Below, one piece after another: positions 17,027 to 25,268 of a DNA stretch of 36,027 bases. The stretch's first letter is position 1. Every line of letters starts with the position of its first letter. The position numbers and the translations under genes are program-made. Under the pieces are notes generated by a model. The model was not told the DNA's origin and did not search any database. It saw only the letters and a program-made list of their open reading frames with translations. Source of the DNA: Candidatus Allofournierella excrementigallinarum (GTDB lineage: Bacteria > Bacillota > Clostridia > Oscillospirales > Ruminococcaceae); NCBI GenBank assembly GCA_019119025.1, contig DWXV01000083.1, positions 1 to 36,027 of the forward strand, given 5' to 3'.

Positions 17027-17060
17027 GGCGTTTAGCCTCCTTTGCGTCGATGCCCGACGA

Positions 17061-18392
17061 TCACTTGGTGTTTCCGTCGCCCCGCTCGCGGACGATCAGC
17101 CGCACGGGGGTGCCTTCCAGCCCGAAGGTCTCCCGGATCTGGTTCTCGATGTAGCGCTGGTAGGAGAAGTGGAACAGGTCCTTGCGGTTCACAAAGCAGA
17201 CGAACATGGGCGGGCGGGTGGAGATCTGGGTCATGTAGTAGATCTTCAGCCGGCGGCCCTTGTCGCTGGGAGGCTGCACGCGGGCGGTGGCCCGGGCCAG
17301 CAGCTCGTTGAGCATGCCGGTGGTCACCCGCAGGGCGTTCTGCTCGTCCACATACTTGATGAGCTGGAACAGACGGTCCACCCGCTGGCCGGTCTTGGCG
17401 CTGATGAAGATGATGGGCGCATAGCTCATAAAGCTGAAGTCGTTCATCAGCTTTTTGCGCATGGCGTCCATGGTCTTGTCGTCCTTTTCCACCGCGTCCC
17501 ACTTGTTCACCGCGATGATGCAGGCCTTGCCCTGCTCGTGGGCGTAGCCGGCCACCTTGCTGTCCTGCTCGGTGAAGCCCTCGGTGGCGTCGATCATGAT
17601 GACGCACACCCGGCTGCGCTCCACCGCCGCCAGGCTGCGCAGCACGCTGTAGCGCTCCACGCCCGCCTCCACCTTGCCCCGTTTGCGCAGGCCGGCGGTG
17701 TCGGTGAAAACAAAGCTGCCGTACTGGTTGTCCACATGGCTGTCGATGGCGTCGCGGGTGGTGCCCGCCTCGTTGGCCACGATCATCCGCTCTTCGCCCA
17801 GAATGAAGTTCACCAGGCTGGATTTGCCCACGTTGGGCCGGCCGATCACCGCCACGGTGATGCGCTCGTCCTCCTCGCCGCCCTCGCTTCCCTCGGGCAG
17901 GTGGGCGCACACTGCGTCCAGCAGATCGCCGGTTCCGTGGCCGTGCACGCTGGACACCGGGAACACCTCGCCCAGGCCCAGGCTGTAGAAGTCATAAAGC
18001 TCCATGGGCGGCTCGCCCACCTTGTCGCACTTGTTCACCGCCAGCACCACCGGCTTGCCGCTGCGCATGAGCATCGCGGCCACGTCCCGGTCCTGGGCGG
18101 TGACGCCGGCGTTGATGTCGGTGACCATGATGATGCAGTCCGCCGCGTCGATGGCCACCTGGGCCTGCTGGCGGATGTGGGCCAGGATGCCGTCGGCCTC
18201 GTTGGGGTCGATGCCGCCGGTGTCCACCAGAAGGAACTCGCGGTTCTGCCACTCGCACTCGCCGAAGATGCGGTCCCGGGTGACGCCGGGGGTGTCCTCC
18301 ACGATGGCCAGGCGCTGGCCGATCAGTTTATTGAACAGGGTCGATTTGCCCACATTGGGCCGGCCGACCACTGCCACGATGGGTTTTCCCAT
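17061..18392 (-). CDS. der: Ribosome biogenesis GTPase Der (EngA), two tandem G domains
   Basis: An essential GTPase for 50S subunit assembly. The protein has 443 residues. The first G domain has the P-loop VAVVGRPNVGKSTLFNKLIG, switch TPGVTRDR, DTGG and NKCD. The second has AVIGRPNVGKSSLVNFILG, AGTTRDAID, DTAG and NKWD. A C-terminal KH-like domain follows. GGAGG lies 9 bases before the ATG at 18392. It sits between a DUF512 radical SAM gene (39 bases upstream) and plsY, a common order in clostridia. Confidence 0.98.
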   Translation of the reverse strand: MGKPIVAVVGRPNVGKSTLFNKLIGQRLAIVEDTPGVTRDRIFGECEWQNREFLLVDTGGIDPNEADGILAHIRQQAQVAIDAADCIIMVTDINAGVTAQDRDVAAMLMRSGKPVVLAVNKCDKVGEPPMELYDFYSLGLGEVFPVSSVHGHGTGDLLDAVCAHLPEGSEGGEEDERITVAVIGRPNVGKSSLVNFILGEERMIVANEAGTTRDAIDSHVDNQYGSFVFTDTAGLRKRGKVEAGVERYSVLRSLAAVERSRVCVIMIDATEGFTEQDSKVAGYAHEQGKACIIAVNKWDAVEKDDKTMDAMRKKLMNDFSFMSYAPIIFISAKTGQRVDRLFQLIKYVDEQNALRVTTGMLNELLARATARVQPPSDKGRRLKIYYMTQISTRPPMFVCFVNRKDLFHFSYQRYIENQIRETFGLEGTPVRLIVRERGDGNTK

Positions 18393-18431
18393 GTTTGTTC
18401 GCCTCCGTTCGTCGGTTGGGGGTGGGGCGCG

Positions 18432-19748
18432 TCAGGGCAGACGGAAGCCCAGCAGCGCGCGGACCAGCGCCCCGCCGCCGCAGGGCAGCAGGTGCACCTT
18501 GACCCCCAGGGCTTTTTCCAGCCGGGGGATGGTCCAGTCGTCCAGAAAGCGGTCCTTTTCGTCCCGCAGCATCACTTCGGGGACGCCCAGATGGCGGCTT
18601 TTCAGTTTGCCCTTGCACTGGGCCACGATGTCGGCGGCGGTGACAAGGCCGGTCACGCTCACGTTGCCGCCGAAGAAGTCGTTGCGGATAGGGTGCACCG
18701 CCAGCCGCACCTGGGGGTAGCGGCGGCTCAGCGCCTCGACCGACTGGCCGATGAGGGGCGCCGCCAGCGTGCCGGTGACCAGGTCCATTTTGCGGGGCGG
18801 CACCGGCCAGCGGGGCCGGTGGGCGTGCAGTTCCTCAAAGAATTCCTCCTGGAACAGCCGCCACATGCCCACGCCGTTTTCCAGCTGGGGATAGTCTTCG
18901 TAAAAGGCGTGGGGCGGGATGGGCCGCCCGGCGGCCAGATACCACTCGTCGCCGGGATACACCAGCCGGCAGCCGTATTGCTGCTTGCAGCGGTTGCCCC
19001 AGCGCTCCAGGATGTCCAGCACCTCGCGGCTGGCCTGCGCGTCGTAGGCCGTCAAGGGATAGAGGCCCTTGCGGTAGCGGGTCAGCCCGCTGGGCACGGC
19101 GGCGATGCTGGCCGCCGCCGGATACAAGGCGCACAGGTCCTCCAGCGTTTTTTCCAGCGCCGCGCCGTCGTTCACGCCCCGGCAGAGCACCAGCTGGAAA
19201 TTCATTCGGATGCCCGCCTCGGCAAAGCGGTCAAGATAGGCCAGCACCTTGCCCGCGTTCCTGTTGGCCATCATCCGCACCCGCAGGTCCGGGTCGGTGG
19301 TGTGCACCGAGATGTTGATGGGCGAGATGTGCATCTTGACGATGCGCTCGGCCTCCCGCTCGGAGAGGTTGGTCAGGGTGATATAGTTGCCGAACAGAAA
19401 CGACAGCCGCTCGTCGTCGTCCTTGAAATAGAGCGTCTGGCGCAGGCCCTTGGGCATCTGGTCGATGAAGCAGAACATGCAGTGGTTGGCGCAGGAGTGC
19501 TTTTTGTCGATCAGGTAGGTCTCGAACTCGCAGCCGAAGGGTTCATACTCCCCTTTTTGGGCCTGCAGGTACTCCAGCTTCCCGCCCCGCTGCACCGCCA
19601 GATGCAGCGAAGGGCCGGAGGTATAGAACTGGTAGTCCAGCATGTCGTTGATCTCGTTGCCGTCGGCGCTGAGCAGGGTGTCGCCCGCACGCAGGCCCAG
19701 CTTTTCCGCCGCCGAGCCCTTGTTCACGCTTTTGATGCGAACCGCCAT
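18432..19748 (-). CDS. DUF512 radical SAM-type protein with N-terminal PDZ domain
   Basis: A 438-residue protein of the putative radical SAM family that sits beside der in Firmicutes (TIGR03279 type). A PDZ-like domain occupies residues 1-60 (MAVRIKSVNKGSAAEKLGLR, then GDTLLSADGNEIND). A radical SAM-like cluster motif C86-x3-C90-x2-C93 (CANHCMFCF) follows, then a TIM-barrel-like part and the DUF512 tail. Its reaction is unknown; conserved linkage to der suggests a role near ribosome assembly. A TTGACA lies upstream (19776-19781) but no -10 follows at the right distance, so transcription probably reads through from rpmF. Confidence 0.88.
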   Translation of the reverse strand: MAVRIKSVNKGSAAEKLGLRAGDTLLSADGNEINDMLDYQFYTSGPSLHLAVQRGGKLEYLQAQKGEYEPFGCEFETYLIDKKHSCANHCMFCFIDQMPKGLRQTLYFKDDDERLSFLFGNYITLTNLSEREAERIVKMHISPINISVHTTDPDLRVRMMANRNAGKVLAYLDRFAEAGIRMNFQLVLCRGVNDGAALEKTLEDLCALYPAAASIAAVPSGLTRYRKGLYPLTAYDAQASREVLDILERWGNRCKQQYGCRLVYPGDEWYLAAGRPIPPHAFYEDYPQLENGVGMWRLFQEEFFEELHAHRPRWPVPPRKMDLVTGTLAAPLIGQSVEALSRRYPQVRLAVHPIRNDFFGGNVSVTGLVTAADIVAQCKGKLKSRHLGVPEVMLRDEKDRFLDDWTIPRLEKALGVKVHLLPCGGGALVRALLGFRLP

Positions 19749-19784
19749 TTCTTTCTTGCCGCCTTTCTGCCGGTTGTCAAAAGA

Positions 19785-19811
19785 AAAAGGGGAAGGCGCT
19801 GCCCTCCCCTT
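19785..19811 (-). terminator. Terminator (probably leaky) after rpmF
   Basis: A stem AAGGGGAAGGC/GCCCTCCCCTT (19787-19797 with 19801-19811, one mismatch) is followed on the minus strand by TTTCTTTT. It lies between rpmF and the DUF512 gene. Confidence 0.7.
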
Positions 19812-19829
19812 ACTTCTGCGGGAAGCGGA

Positions 19830-20012
19830 TCACGCTTCCTTCTTGACGATTTCCTTGCCCTTGTAGTAGCCGCAGTTGCCGCATACCTGATGGGGGAGCT
19901 TGTACTCGCCGCACTGGCTGCACTTGACCAGAGCGGGGGCCTCCAGCTTCCACACAGAGGAGCGACGCTTGTCGCGCCGTGCCTTGGAAACCTTTCTCTT
20001 GGGTACTGCCAT
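19830..20012 (-). CDS. rpmF: 50S ribosomal protein L32, zinc-binding type
   Basis: A 60-residue large-subunit protein starting MAVPKRKVSKARRDKRRSSV. Zinc ligands C31, C34, C44 and C47 (CSQC and CGNC) are complete. The frame is open far upstream, but this ATG has a perfect GAGGAGGTG ribosome binding site and the family start. It is 14 bases downstream of the DUF177 gene, an association conserved across bacteria. Confidence 0.98.
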   Translation of the reverse strand: MAVPKRKVSKARRDKRRSSVWKLEAPALVKCSQCGEYKLPHQVCGNCGYYKGKEIVKKEA

Positions 20013-20026
20013 TTTAAGCACCTCCT

Positions 20027-20545
20027 CTAATGTGAATCTTCGCTTAGCAGTTCTTTTAATATAGCAAGCCCTTGGTTTGCGGCAGGCTCTTGAGGCCCTG
20101 CCGGACAGCAGGAACAGCCTGCCGCTTTGGGTTGTCCGCAAACGGGGCAAAGCCCTTGACAGTCCGCGCTGCACAGCAGCACGGTGGGAAGTTCCAGCAC
20201 CAGCTCCTGAAAGGCCAGCTCGTCGATGTCCAGCATGCCTTTTTCGCTGATGGGAAGCTCCAGCTCGCCGCCTTCGAGGTCGCCCGGCCCGACGGACCAG
20301 TCCCGCTCGATGCTCTGCGAGCAGAACGCGGGTGCAAGGCACCGCGCGCAGGGTGCGGTCACCTCGGCGTGGAGGGAAAGATGCAGCTGCGCTTTGCCGT
20401 TCCCGCCCAGCGCGGCGGAAAACTCGCCGTTGACCGGCCCGACCGGCTCATACCCCGGCCAGTCCCACCCGGAAAGGTCGCATTCCAGCGCCGCCGCATA
20501 AGGCACGCGCCCGGTGCGCAGGAACTGTTTCAGGTCAAATTGCAT
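20027..20545 (-). CDS. DUF177 (YceD-like) protein, probable 23S rRNA/ribosome accumulation factor
   Basis: A 172-residue protein. The DUF177 core shows the C66-x2-C69 pair (APCARCLAP) and the LDIDELAFQELVLELP segment. A terminal metal-binding-like set C125, C129, C133 and C136 (CSADCQGLCPVCGQP) follows. In other bacteria YceD/DUF177 is needed for normal 23S rRNA levels and is nearly always cotranscribed with rpmF, as here. It has a perfect consensus promoter. Confidence 0.93.
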   Translation of the reverse strand: MQFDLKQFLRTGRVPYAAALECDLSGWDWPGYEPVGPVNGEFSAALGGNGKAQLHLSLHAEVTAPCARCLAPAFCSQSIERDWSVGPGDLEGGELELPISEKGMLDIDELAFQELVLELPTVLLCSADCQGLCPVCGQPKAAGCSCCPAGPQEPAANQGLAILKELLSEDSH

Positions 20546-20573
20546 ACTTCACCTCAAAAAAGGCCGCCTGATT

Positions 20574-20602
20574 ATTATATCCAATGCGCCCTGCTTTGTC
20601 AA
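20574..20602 (-). promoter_or_regulatory. Consensus promoter of DUF177-rpmF
   Basis: On the minus strand, a perfect TTGACA (20597-20602) is followed after 17 bp by a perfect TATAAT (20574-20579). The leader is short, about 20 bases. Confidence 0.93.
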
Positions 20603-20616
20603 TAGATAATTTGAAA

Positions 20617-20642
20617 GCGGGGGTCATTTTTTTGACCCCCGC
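20617..20642 (-). terminator. Terminator after the small P-loop gene
   Basis: A 10-bp perfect stem GCGGGGGTCA/TGACCCCCGC (20617-20626 with 20633-20642) with a loop of six T on the plus strand. The minus-strand tail is TTTCAAATT, only moderately T-rich. Confidence 0.65.
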
Positions 20643-20664
20643 CCCCGAAGCCTTTTTGCAGGCC

Positions 20665-21072
20665 TTACAGGTACTTCTTCACGTCTTCGGGCAGGTCTGC
20701 GGCCGCCGCGGAGATGGTGATAGTCACGTTGGTGCCGGCGGTGGCGGCCAGGCCCTCCACCTTGGCCAAAAACGCGCCCAGGCCGGCCAGGTCGTGGTTG
20801 CAGGTCTTCAGGATGCCGTCGATGAACAGCTCGGTGATGTCGTAGTTGCCGGCCAGAACGCCCGCCACAAAGCCGTAGAGCATTTCATAGCCGCAGATGC
20901 CGTATCCGTCAAGGTCCACCAGGCGGGCGGCATGGTCGATGTCGAAGGTCAGCTGCATGGACTTTTCAAGGACCACAACATTGCCGCTGGTGGTCTTGGT
21001 CACAGTGTTGATGTGATCGATCATCGTTTTGGTCTTGCCGGTGCCTTTGGTGCCAACGATCAGTTTAATCAT
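20665..21072 (-). CDS. Small P-loop ATP-binding protein of unknown function
   Basis: A 135-residue protein starting MIKLIVGTKGTGKTKTMIDH with a Walker A motif G-T-K-G-T-G-K-T at residues 7-14. A Walker B-like hydrophobic stretch ending in Asp may be ITELFIDGILK. It is far shorter than a normal ATPase and lacks any other domain. Proteins like this are sometimes annotated as PilT-like in clostridia; nothing here supports pilus function. GGAGG lies about 10 bases before the ATG. It follows pgi by 68 bases with no terminator and is probably cotranscribed with it. Confidence 0.75.
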   Translation of the reverse strand: MIKLIVGTKGTGKTKTMIDHINTVTKTTSGNVVVLEKSMQLTFDIDHAARLVDLDGYGICGYEMLYGFVAGVLAGNYDITELFIDGILKTCNHDLAGLGAFLAKVEGLAATAGTNVTITISAAAADLPEDVKKYL

Positions 21073-21140
21073 AGAGAGGGTACCTCCTTTATTTTCGAGG
21101 GCGCAAACGGCGGGGCCCGCGCCCATACGGCTCGTGTTTA

Positions 21141-22475
21141 TTATTGCAGCTTTGCTTCCAGCTCAGCCTTGCGGTCCTCGTAGCCGGGCTTGCCCAGCAG
21201 CGCGAACATGTTCTTCTTGTAGCTCTCCACACCGGGCTGGTCAAAGGGATTGACCCCCAGCATGTAGCCGCTGATGGCGCAGGCCCGCTCGAAGAAATAG
21301 ATCAACCAGCCCAGGTCGTACTCGGAAAGGCTGGGCACCTCCAGCAGGATGTTGGGCACATTGCCGTCGGTGTGGGCCAGCACGGTGCCCTGCATCGCCT
21401 TGCGGTTGACCACGCTCATGTTCTGGCCCGCCAGGAAGTTCAGGCCGTCGAGATTCTCGGCATCCGCCTCGATGAACAAATCCTCCGCGGGGGCGGCGAC
21501 GTCCACCACCGTCTCGAACATGACGCGCGCGCCCTCCTGGACGAACTGGCCCATGCTGTGCAGGTCGGTGGAGAAGATGACGCTGGCGGGCAAGAGGCCC
21601 TTGTTGTCCTTGCCTTCGCTCTCGCCGTAGAGCTGCTTGTACCACTCGTTCATCATGGTGAAGTTGGGCTCGTAGGCGGCCATCAATTCAACGCTTTTGC
21701 CCTTGCGGTACAGGATGTTGCGGGCGGCGGCGTATTTGTAGCAGTCGTTGTCCGGCGTGCAGACTGAGTAGGCGGCGCGGGCGTCCGCGGCGCCCTGCAT
21801 CAGCTTGTCGATGTCGCACCCGGCGCAGGCGATGGGCAGCAGGCCCACGGCGGTGAGCACCGAGTAGCGGCCGCCCACGTCGTCGGGCACCACAAAGGTG
21901 GGCCAGCCCTCGTCGCCGGCCTGCTTTTTCAGGGTGCCGCGGGCCTTGTCGGTGGTGGCGTAGATGCGGTTTTTGGCCTCCTCCTTGCCGTAGCGGTCTT
22001 CCAGATATTTCTTAAAGACCCGGAAAGCCAGCGCGGGCTCGGTGGTGGTGCCGGATTTGGAGATGACGTTCACGCTCACCCGCTTGCCCTCGCAGCAGGC
22101 CAGGATGTCGTTCAGGTAGGCCGGCGAGATGGAATTGCCGGCGAAGAAGATCTGCGGGGTGTTTTTGCAGGTGCAGTTGTACATCTGGCCCTTGATGGCC
22201 TCGATGGCGGCGCGGGCGCCCAGATAGGAACCGCCGATGCCGATGACCACCAGCACGTCGGAATCCGAACGGATCTTCTCGGCGGCCGCCTTGATGCGGG
22301 CGAATTCCTCTTTGTCGTAGTTGACGGGAAGGTCCACCCAGCCCAGGAAATCGTTGCCGGGGCCGGTGCGTTCTTCCAGCAGTTTGTGGGCCGTTTCCAC
22401 CTGGGGCCAGATGGCGCCCCACTCGGCCTCGTTCACAAAACCGTTCAGGTGTTTTCCGTTGAATTTTACGCTCAT
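21141..22475 (-). CDS. pgi: Glucose-6-phosphate isomerase
   Basis: Interconverts glucose 6-phosphate and fructose 6-phosphate in glycolysis. The protein has 444 residues, the shorter Firmicutes/archaeal-type length. Motifs are [20 protein letters not shown], the SIS-fold phosphate loop [16 protein letters not shown], and [17 protein letters not shown] near the C-terminus. The ATG at 22475 ([20 protein letters not shown]) has GGGAG upstream. The open frame extends further but crosses the promoter. With pgcA it covers glucose-phosphate interconversion. Confidence 0.97.
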   Translation of the reverse strand: MSVKFNGKHLNGFVNEAEWGAIWPQVETAHKLLEERTGPGNDFLGWVDLPVNYDKEEFARIKAAAEKIRSDSDVLVVIGIGGSYLGARAAIEAIKGQMYNCTCKNTPQIFFAGNSISPAYLNDILACCEGKRVSVNVISKSGTTTEPALAFRVFKKYLEDRYGKEEAKNRIYATTDKARGTLKKQAGDEGWPTFVVPDDVGGRYSVLTAVGLLPIACAGCDIDKLMQGAADARAAYSVCTPDNDCYKYAAARNILYRKGKSVELMAAYEPNFTMMNEWYKQLYGESEGKDNKGLLPASVIFSTDLHSMGQFVQEGARVMFETVVDVAAPAEDLFIEADAENLDGLNFLAGQNMSVVNRKAMQGTVLAHTDGNVPNILLEVPSLSEYDLGWLIYFFERACAISGYMLGVNPFDQPGVESYKKNMFALLGKPGYEDRKAELEAKLQ

Positions 22476-22557
22476 ATTCCGTTCTCCCGTCCTCTGCCCC
22501 GGCCCGCTGCCGGCAGGGTGCCGCCGGGCGGTGAAAGCTGGGTGTTTGTTTGTTATA

Positions 22558-22586
22558 ACTATACCGTTTTGACAGTACAAAGTCAA
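22558..22586 (-). promoter_or_regulatory. Promoter of pgi
   Basis: On the minus strand, TTGACT (22581-22586) is followed after 17 bp by TATAGT (22558-22563). It begins 27 bases beyond the dacF stop. Confidence 0.8.
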
Positions 22587-22613
22587 GGTGGCCCGCCGGG
22601 ATTTGCCAAAAAA

Positions 22614-23786
22614 TCAATGGGCCAGCAGTGCGGTCAGCAGGCGCTCAAAGCCAAGGCGCGCCGTCATGGGCCGCACCTCCCCGGCCGCCGTCACCGGCCA
22701 GGAGCCCAGCACCGTCCCGCCGCTGCGCACCGTCACCGTGCCCACCTGCTGGCCCGCCGCCAGAGGGGCCGCAAGGGTCCGGGGCAGTTCCAGCTCGGCG
22801 GTGAGAGCGCCGCCCTCCCCTTTCTGCACCAGCAGCTTTTGGGGCGCGGCATATTGCAGCCCCACCGTCTCTTCGGCCCCGCCGGTCACCGGCAGGCTGG
22901 CGGGGGCGTTTTCCGGCGCGGGGGCGGCCACATTTTCGAAATTGGCAAAGCCGTAGTCCAAAAGGGCGGCGGCGGCGTCGAACCGCTCGGCGCTGGAGGC
23001 CGCCCCCAGCACCACCGCCAGCAGGTCCAGGCTGTCCCGGCTGGCGCTGACGGAGATGCACACCCCCGCGCCGCTGGTGGTGCCGGTCTTGAGGCCAGTG
23101 ACGCCCTGGTACCGTTTGAGCAGTTTGTTGGTGTTCAGCAGCTGGGTCTGCCCGCCCCGCAGCGTATCCATCCAGATGGTGGTATAGTCGGTGATCTGGG
23201 GATGGTTCAAAAGTATCTCCCGGCTCATGATGGCCACGTCCCGGGCGGTGGAAAAGTGGCCTTCCTCGTCCAGCCCGCAGGCGTTTTTGAAGGTGGTGTT
23301 CGCCATGCCCAGCTCGGCAGCTTTCTGGTTCATCATCTCGGCAAAGGCGGGCTCCGACCCGCCGATGAACTCCGCCACCGCCACCGCCGCGTCGTTGGCG
23401 CTGGACACGCAGATGGCCTTGATCATCTCGTCCAGCGTGAAGCTCTCCCCCGGTTCCAGCCAGATCTGGCTGCCGCCCATATTATAGGCATGGTCGGAGA
23501 CGGGCACTGTGTCCTGCAGACTCACCTTGCCCGCGTCGATGGCCTCGAAGGCGAGCAGCAGCGTCATCACCTTGGTGATGGAGGCGATGGGCATGGGGGC
23601 GTCCGGCTCCTTTTCGTAGAGCACCGTGCCGCTGGAAAGGTCGATGAGCACCGCCGCCCGGCAGGGCACGTCAAAATCCGGCAGGGCGAAGCGCCCGGCG
23701 GCCAGCGGTTCGGCAAAGGCAGGCATGCACAGCGCCGCCGCCAGCACACAGCACAGCGCCAGGGCCAGCAGTCTTTTTTTCAGCAT
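22614..23786 (-). CDS. dacF: D-alanyl-D-alanine carboxypeptidase (penicillin-binding protein 5/6 type)
   Basis: Trims the terminal D-Ala from peptidoglycan stem peptides outside the membrane. The protein has 390 residues. A signal peptide (MLKKRLLALALCCVLAAALC, cleavage near AFA-E26) is followed by a serine peptidase S11 domain with S69-x2-K72 (ASITK), S129-A-N131 and K233-T-G235. The C-terminal part (about 300-380) is the PBP5 beta domain. The ATG at 23786 has GGAAGGA upstream; another ATG 8 codons earlier is less well placed. It is divergent from mtaB. Assignment to the dacF subgroup is tentative. Confidence 0.94.
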   Translation of the reverse strand: MLKKRLLALALCCVLAAALCMPAFAEPLAAGRFALPDFDVPCRAAVLIDLSSGTVLYEKEPDAPMPIASITKVMTLLLAFEAIDAGKVSLQDTVPVSDHAYNMGGSQIWLEPGESFTLDEMIKAICVSSANDAAVAVAEFIGGSEPAFAEMMNQKAAELGMANTTFKNACGLDEEGHFSTARDVAIMSREILLNHPQITDYTTIWMDTLRGGQTQLLNTNKLLKRYQGVTGLKTGTTSGAGVCISVSASRDSLDLLAVVLGAASSAERFDAAAALLDYGFANFENVAAPAPENAPASLPVTGGAEETVGLQYAAPQKLLVQKGEGGALTAELELPRTLAAPLAAGQQVGTVTVRSGGTVLGSWPVTAAGEVRPMTARLGFERLLTALLAH

Positions 23787-23856
23787 AAGAGTTCCTTCCT
23801 CTCTTTTCACAGGCCCGGGGGCCGGTTTTGTCTATGGAATGTATATGCCGCCGCCC

Positions 23857-23885
23857 TTGCGATTTTGCCCGCCGGGCCGTATAAT
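23857..23885 (+). promoter_or_regulatory. Promoter of mtaB
   Basis: TTGCGA (23857-23862) is followed after 17 bp by a perfect TATAAT (23880-23885). The leader is about 33 bases. Confidence 0.8.
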
Positions 23886-23924
23886 AGGGCGGAGAACACC
23901 CCCTGTTTACGAAGGAGATACCCT

Positions 23925-25217
23925 ATGCGCGTTAGCTTTTACACCCTTGGCTGCAAGGTGAATCAGAACGAGACCGGGGCGCTGGAACAGCTGTTCCTGC
24001 GCCGGGGCTACACCCTCGCGGCGGACGGCGAAGCGGCAGATGTTTACGTGGTGAACAGCTGCACCGTGACCGCCGGGGGCGACAAGAAGAGCCGCCAGTG
24101 GCTGCGGCGGGCCAAGCGCCAGAACCCCGGCGCGGTGACGGTGATGGCCGGGTGCTACCCCCAGGCGTTCCCCGAAGAGGCCGCGCAGCTGGAGGAAGCG
24201 GACGTGGTGGTGGGCAACGTGGGCCGCGCCGCCATGCTGGAGGACATCCAGAAAGCGCTGGACAGCGGCGAGCGGGTGGTGGACATCCGCGCCCACGAAA
24301 AGGGTGAACGGTTCGAGGAACTGCCCATGGAGAATTTCGAGGGCCACACCCGGGCCTTCATCAAGGTGCAGGACGGCTGCGACCGCCGCTGCGCCTACTG
24401 CGTCATCCCCCGGGCCCGGGGCGCAAGCCGCAGCCGCAGCGAGCAGAGCGTTTTGAAAGAGCTGGAAGCGCTGGCCGCCGCCGGGTACAAAGAGGTGGTG
24501 CTCAGCGGCATCAACCTGCCCAGCTACGGCAAGGACACCGGCACCGACCTGGTGAGCCTGATCGAAGCCGCGGCAAAGGTGGAGGGCATCGAGCGCATCC
24601 GGCTGGGCAGCCTGGAGCCGGACCTTTTGAGCGACGAAGCCATCGCCCGGATGGCGGCGGTGAAGGAGCTGTGCCCCCAGTTCCACCTGTCGCTGCAAAG
24701 CGGCTGCACCGCCACGTTGCGGCGGATGCGCCGGGTGTACACCGCCGGGGAGTACGCCCGGGTGGTGGAAAAGCTGCGGGCCGCTTTTGGGGGCTTCGCC
24801 AGCTTCACCACCGACGTGATCGTGGGCTTCCCCGGCGAGACCGAGGACGAGTTTGCCGAGAGCCTTGCCTTTGTGTGCGCCCAGAAGTTTTTGAAGGTGC
24901 ACGTGTTCCCCTACTCCCGCCGGGCGGGCACCCCAGCGGCGGACTTTGCCGGCCAGCTCACCGAGGCTCAGAAGGCGGACCGGGTGCGCCGGCTGCAAAC
25001 AGCGGCGGACGAGGTGCGCGGCGCCCTTGCCCGCCAGATGCTGGGCGCCGAGGACACGGTGCTGCTGGAAAAAGCGGTGAGCGGCAGCCTTTTCACCGGC
25101 TACACCCGGCTGTATCTGCCTGTGGCGGTGAAGGCCCCCGGCGCGGCGGCGGGCCAGATCGTGACCGCCCGGCTCGTCGAATGGGACGGCGAGCGGGCGC
25201 GGGCCGAAGCCCTTTAA
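23925..25217 (+). CDS. mtaB: tRNA t6A37 methylthiotransferase
   Basis: Adds a methylthio group to t6A37 of tRNAs reading ANN codons. The protein has 430 residues. The N-terminal UPF0004 domain carries the auxiliary cluster cysteines C10 (YTLGCKVNQNETG), C46 (NSCTVT) and C77 (AGCYPQ). The radical SAM cluster is C152-x3-C156-x2-C159 (GCDRRCAYCVIPRARG). A C-terminal TRAM-like part (about 370-430) follows. The YTLGCKVNQ and NSCTVTA motifs favour MtaB over MiaB or RimO. AAGGAG lies 7 bases before the ATG. It has its own promoter and converges on a flippase gene with a shared terminator. Confidence 0.95.
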   Translation: MRVSFYTLGCKVNQNETGALEQLFLRRGYTLAADGEAADVYVVNSCTVTAGGDKKSRQWLRRAKRQNPGAVTVMAGCYPQAFPEEAAQLEEADVVVGNVGRAAMLEDIQKALDSGERVVDIRAHEKGERFEELPMENFEGHTRAFIKVQDGCDRRCAYCVIPRARGASRSRSEQSVLKELEALAAAGYKEVVLSGINLPSYGKDTGTDLVSLIEAAAKVEGIERIRLGSLEPDLLSDEAIARMAAVKELCPQFHLSLQSGCTATLRRMRRVYTAGEYARVVEKLRAAFGGFASFTTDVIVGFPGETEDEFAESLAFVCAQKFLKVHVFPYSRRAGTPAADFAGQLTEAQKADRVRRLQTAADEVRGALARQMLGAEDTVLLEKAVSGSLFTGYTRLYLPVAVKAPGAAAGQIVTARLVEWDGERARAEAL

Positions 25218-25225
25218 ACAAAGAA

Positions 25226-25268
25226 AAAAGCGGCGTTTCCTCCTTCTTGGGGCGGAAGCGCCGCTTTT
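25226..25268 (+). terminator. Bidirectional terminator between mtaB and the flippase gene
   Basis: A 15-bp stem (25226-25240 with 25254-25268, one G-U pair) with arm AAAAGCGGCGTTTCC. A-runs flank it on the left and T-runs on the right, so it can stop transcription from both sides. Confidence 0.88.

Noticed and set aside
16411-17060. A phage or integrated element boundary near plsY
   Set aside because: All genes from 15364 to 20545 are housekeeping with uniform composition and normal spacing.
19749-19781. TTGACA upstream of the DUF512 gene
   Set aside because: No -10-like sequence follows at 16-18 bp; the expected place holds AAGAAA.
17025-20030. A 1001-codon open frame on the plus strand
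   Set aside because: It is antisense to plsY, der and the DUF512 gene, which are clear real genes. Its product is a low-complexity Ala/Gly/His/Val-rich sequence, an effect of high GC at third codon positions.
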